Assembly (NCBI RefSeq): GCF_001866005.1
Contig: NZ_MLQR01000045.1
Span: 19,433-83,432 of the forward strand
Source of the DNA: Anaerobacillus alkalilacustris
Lineage (GTDB): Bacteria > Bacillota > Bacilli > Bacillales > Anaerobacillaceae
Length of the DNA stretch: 64,000 bases
Reading direction: 5' to 3'
In this document: positions 61,720-64,000 of the stretch, piece by piece
How positions within the stretch are numbered: position 1 is the first letter of the stretch
How the letters are laid out: every line of letters starts with the position of its first letter
The notes under the pieces: model-generated
Databases searched by the model: none
Seen by the model: the letters and a program-made list of their open reading frames with translations, nothing else
What the model was told of the DNA's origin: nothing
Translations under genes and position numbers: made by a program

Positions 61720-63036
61720 AATAACCAAACGTTTTTTCACTGAAAATAGGTTCGAGGAGCGATTTAGGTTTTACTGGTAATTTTGTCACCCATTTTCCTG
61801 TAGCTTGATTAATTGCAGGTGCAAGTGCTACTGTATCAACGGTCCGTACTGATCATCTGGCAACAGTTTTTCAATTGCCTCTACAGATTGGTTAACGGGC
61901 ACATCAAAAATCATTGGTATCAAATACGTATCGAGATTTTTCGTCATATACTGGGCTACATCCATGACAGCATCTTCATGTAAAGTAAAACCGAGAGCCA
62001 TGATCGCACCACCTTCTATTTGACCTAAGTAGCCCATTGGATTCACTACAGGACCATCTGCTACTACATGATCAATTTGGAGAACGTCTACCATCCCTGT
62101 AAGCAAATTTACTTCTACTTCACAAATGACTGCCGTATAAGTATAAAGGTAATGAGCACCAACAATAGGATCAGGTGTGGTGGGAAAATGGAATTCTCGC
62201 GAACATTCAAAATGATTTATTTTAGCGAGCTCTTGATAAGTTATTACACATTTTGATTGGCCATCCACGTCATTCCAAATTCCTCTAGATCCAGTTCTTA
62301 GTTGATGGTCTAGGTACGTAACATTTCTCATACCAGTTTCATATTCGACAATTTCAATTTCACCTCGATTTTCTGATGCATGAGTGTGAACATAAACATG
62401 ATAAAGGATAGATAATCTACTCACTTCTTTTAATAATTCCTCAGAACAAGAGACTACAAATCGTGGTGAAAAAGCGTATTTAATTCGACCTTGATCATAC
62501 ATGTTCCATTTTTCAAGTAAATCAACACTTTTTTGGATTGACGCTATTGTATTTTCTTGTAAAATTTTAGGTGCTTCGTTCCCCTTATCCATCATGACCT
62601 TACCTGATAATGCGCGCATACCACTCGCAGCAATTGCTTGAAAAGCAAAATCTGTGTGATGAACTGTCTCCATATCGACAATCGTCGTCGTCCCACTTTG
62701 TATTAACTCACCAATACCTAAAAGAGCAGAATAATATATGGACTCTTCATCATGAGCAGCCTCAAGTGGCCATATTTTTTTCTTTAACCAATCTAGTAAC
62801 TCTAAATCATCTGCTCTTCCTCTAAATAACGTTTGACATAAATGGATATGTGTTTGAACAAATCCTGGAATGATTGTTCTGCCTTTACCATCAATGACTT
62901 TATCTGCATGACTGATCGGTAAATTCTTACCTATCTGATTGATTAAATCATCTTCAACAATAATATCCCCAACAAAAATTTCGTTTTTTTCATTCATCGT
63001 AACGATTTCTATGTTTTTAATTAACAAGTTTGCCAT
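61720..63036 (-). pseudogene. Amidohydrolase :: xanthine dehydrogenase large-subunit deletion fusion
   Basis: Residues 1 to about 245 are the N-terminal half of a guanine-deaminase/SsnA-type amidohydrolase (PGFVQTHIHLCQTLFRG, GIGELIQSGTTTIVDME, YVHTHASENRGE). At about 62310 the text changes in-frame to the C-terminal part of a molybdopterin xanthine dehydrogenase subunit (FPTTPDPIVGAHYLYTYTA, VEVNLLTGMVDVLQIDHVVADG, GQIEGGAIMALGFTLHED). Near 61845 a frameshift cuts it (stop at 61828), and the true tail continues in the next frame (TVDTVALAPAINQATGKW) to about 61720. A deletion removed the amidohydrolase C-half and most of xdhA. Late metal ligands of the hydrolase are gone, so no activity is expected. 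Confidence 0.88.
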
Positions 63037-63094
63037 CTTTATTCACCTCACTAGTAATACTTAGGGCTTAAGATTTATTCCGAACGCCAAAGAG

Positions 63095-63142
63095 ACCTGA
63101 CCGCAAAAAATAAACCCTTTAGGAATATTTTTCGTAGTCAGG
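63095..63142 (-). terminator. Candidate expression platform of the guanine riboswitch
   Basis: On the minus strand, CCTGACTACG can pair with CGGTCAGG across a 25-base loop, sequestering the 3' strand of P1. A T-rich tail (TCTCTTTGG) is weak. Confidence 0.5.
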
Positions 63143-63198
63143 CCTTTTACGGTGCCTTGTAGAAACCCCCAAACCATTTTTGAGGTTATACGAAATAG
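63127..63198 (-). promoter_or_regulatory. Purine riboswitch, guanine/hypoxanthine type
   Basis: Minus strand: TTTCGTATAACCTC, ATGGTTTGGGGGTTTCTAC, CACCGTAAAAGGCCTGACTACGAAA. P1 (TTTCG/CGAAA), the TATAA junction, the loop-loop elements and the GTTTCTAC core fit the xpt-type aptamer. The specificity base in GACTACG is C, which pairs with guanine or hypoxanthine (adenine aptamers have GATTA). It lies about 90 bases upstream of the amidohydrolase fusion and so once controlled the whole purine operon. Confidence 0.92.
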
Positions 63199-63467
63199 TA
63201 ACGTATTTAACTAATGAGTCAATCATAAATCGAAAACGACATTTAAACTATAAAAATGGTAGAAAATATCTCGAATAAAATTCAGTACCAAACTCTTATT
63301 AAAACATGCAGTGTTTACTGTTAATGGTGACAGTTTCTTTATTATGCTAGCTTCATTTCGGTAACCATTCAATCGCTTTAATGACCGCTATCATCTTCAC
63401 ACTCTATTTTCGGACAAGTATTGTACTCTAACCAATCTCTTTTTTAACCTTACATTATCACCCGAGT

Positions 63468-63506
63468 GAACTCGTTTCAGCAAGCTGAAACATCGGGAAA
63501 TCCTAC
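63468..63506 (-). repeat. Dispersed repeat family 2, fragment (hairpin 3 end)
   Basis: GAGTGAACTCGTTTCAGC then AAGCTGAAACATCGGGAAATCC. Only hairpin 3 remains. In 63206-63467 nothing else is recognised. Confidence 0.7.
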
Positions 63507-63644
63507 CTAAGAAACTTATAAATTACGAAAAAAAGATCTTCAAAAGCTCAATCCCTTTTGAAAACCGGCTCTTCGCTAATTTCTATTGGAACACAAGATT
63601 TCATAAAGAATAATAGTCTAGTAATCTTCTCAACTTTTACTAGG

Positions 63645-63704
63645 GTTTCATACTTAAAATCGACCGTCAAGGAAACCACTTGACCGACGATTTTAAGTAT
63701 GAAA
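63645..63704 (-). terminator. Large hairpin at the end of the IS transposase
   Basis: TTTCATACTTAAAATCG and CGATTTTAAGTATGAAA plus inner CGTCAAG/CTTGACCG pairing give a 25-bp near-perfect stem with a 6-base loop, 30 bases past the transposase stop. It may be a terminator or protect the element from outside transcription. Confidence 0.65.
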
Positions 63705-63733
63705 GTGCATAGTTAGATTGAGAAGGAGATAAT

Positions 63734-64000
63734 CTAAGCATGTGGCTTCACTTCTAACTTAAACTTGTTAGCTGTTGCATAGATCATGGCAATAAAGTTT
63801 TCGATTGATCGGTAGCCTCTTGCTTTCCGCTTCGATGCTTGAACAAGGCTATTAATTCCTTCAAGTAAACCATTGGTCATCCTTGAGGTGAACCAACGTA
63901 AGATGCCTTTTTCATGTTTTTTGAGTGAACGAGCAACTTCTACCATGGGCTCTAAACGAGACCGTATAGCCCAGTTGTACCAATCATCAAAATACCAACC
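63734..64000 (-). CDS. ISL3-family transposase, C-terminal part
   Basis: The frame enters from the right edge: GWYFDDWYNWAIRSRLEP, then MVEVARSLKKHEKG, LRWFTSRMTNGLLEGINSLV, KRKARGYRSIENFIAMIYA and a stop at 63734. The NGLLEGINSLVQASKRKARGYR segment is the hallmark C-terminus of ISL3 (DDE) transposases and holds the catalytic glutamate. The 5' part lies outside the window, so integrity is unknown. Confidence 0.88.
   Translation of the reverse strand, partial: GWYFDDWYNWAIRSRLEPMVEVARSLKKHEKGILRWFTSRMTNGLLEGINSLVQASKRKARGYRSIENFIAMIYATANKFKLEVKPHA

Larger units (their letters stand above)
63567..64000 (-). mobile_element. ISL3-family insertion sequence, 3' end (continues outside window)
   Basis: A putative terminal sequence GGCTCTTCGCTAATTTC begins at 63567; a GGCTCTT-type end is usual for ISL3 elements. 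Inside follow a perfect-arm hairpin and the transposase 3' part. The other end and the direct repeat are beyond the window, so the boundary is provisional. Confidence 0.65.

Noticed and set aside
61828..63036. Intact amidohydrolase
   Set aside because: The second half is xanthine dehydrogenase sequence and the C-terminal metal ligands are missing.

Overview
The window is about 64 kb of an AT-rich, low-GC Gram-positive chromosome. Spo0E-type phosphatases, a CsgA spore protein, a two-PAS sporulation-type sensor kinase, a YkvU/SpoVB-type flippase and a SleB/CwlJ-type hydrolase indicate an endospore-forming Bacillaceae. NhaC-type antiport and an E. coli-type SpeD would suit an alkaliphilic or Anaerobacillus-like genus, but that is a guess; no rRNA or other taxonomic marker is present. 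I saw no tRNA, rRNA, CRISPR array or complete prophage.

Layout. 0-3 kb: a partial Spo0E gene, a DUF2062 membrane protein, and dapA behind a lysine riboswitch with terminator. 3-5 kb: a CstR-type persulfide-sensing repressor with a probable operator in its own promoter, a HAD hydrolase and a Dabb protein. 4.7-15.1 kb: a lysine-catabolic (kam) locus, gabT-yodQ-yodR-yodS-yodT-ablB-yokU-kamA, read on the minus strand, with a near-perfect sigma-54 promoter before kamA and a KamR-type sigma-54 activator just upstream. 15.4-17.7 kb: fabH-fabF with a FapR-like operator. 17.7-32.6 kb: a region of small sporulation/hypothetical genes, several decayed genes and many dispersed repeats. 32.6-41.7 kb: cell-envelope genes (LysM-SleB hydrolase, LtaS-type synthase, VanW protein), an aldo/keto reductase, and htpG behind a CIRCE element. 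42.2-46.5 kb: clpE (frameshifted) under CtsR boxes, then a two-gene restriction-modification system (D12-class adenine methyltransferase plus DUF3883 nuclease). 46.7-54.3 kb: NhaC antiporter, CstA, SpeD, DUF6509, YpiB and a YkvU-like flippase. 54.6-57.9 kb: a ParA-like ATPase with a small SAP-like partner, then an ABC exporter broken by a frameshift in its Walker A motif. 58.3-63.2 kb: a polysaccharide deacetylase and a ruined purine-catabolic operon (mocA, xdhC, xdhE pseudogene, amidohydrolase::xdhA deletion fusion) still led by a guanine-type riboswitch. The window ends inside an ISL3-family insertion sequence.

How it works together. Lysine is handled twice: made by dapA under riboswitch control, and probably degraded by the kam locus through beta-lysine and N6-acetylated intermediates to GABA and acetyl-CoA. 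Heat-shock proteins HtpG and ClpE lie side by side but carry different repressor sites (HrcA and CtsR).

The most unusual large-scale property is the density of non-coding repeats: at least five families, one with a 34-bp minisatellite at different copy number in each copy and one with compensatory hairpin changes. The second is the number of disrupted genes (seven loci in 64 kb). These could be true decay or, for single-base cases, sequencing error; raw reads would decide.
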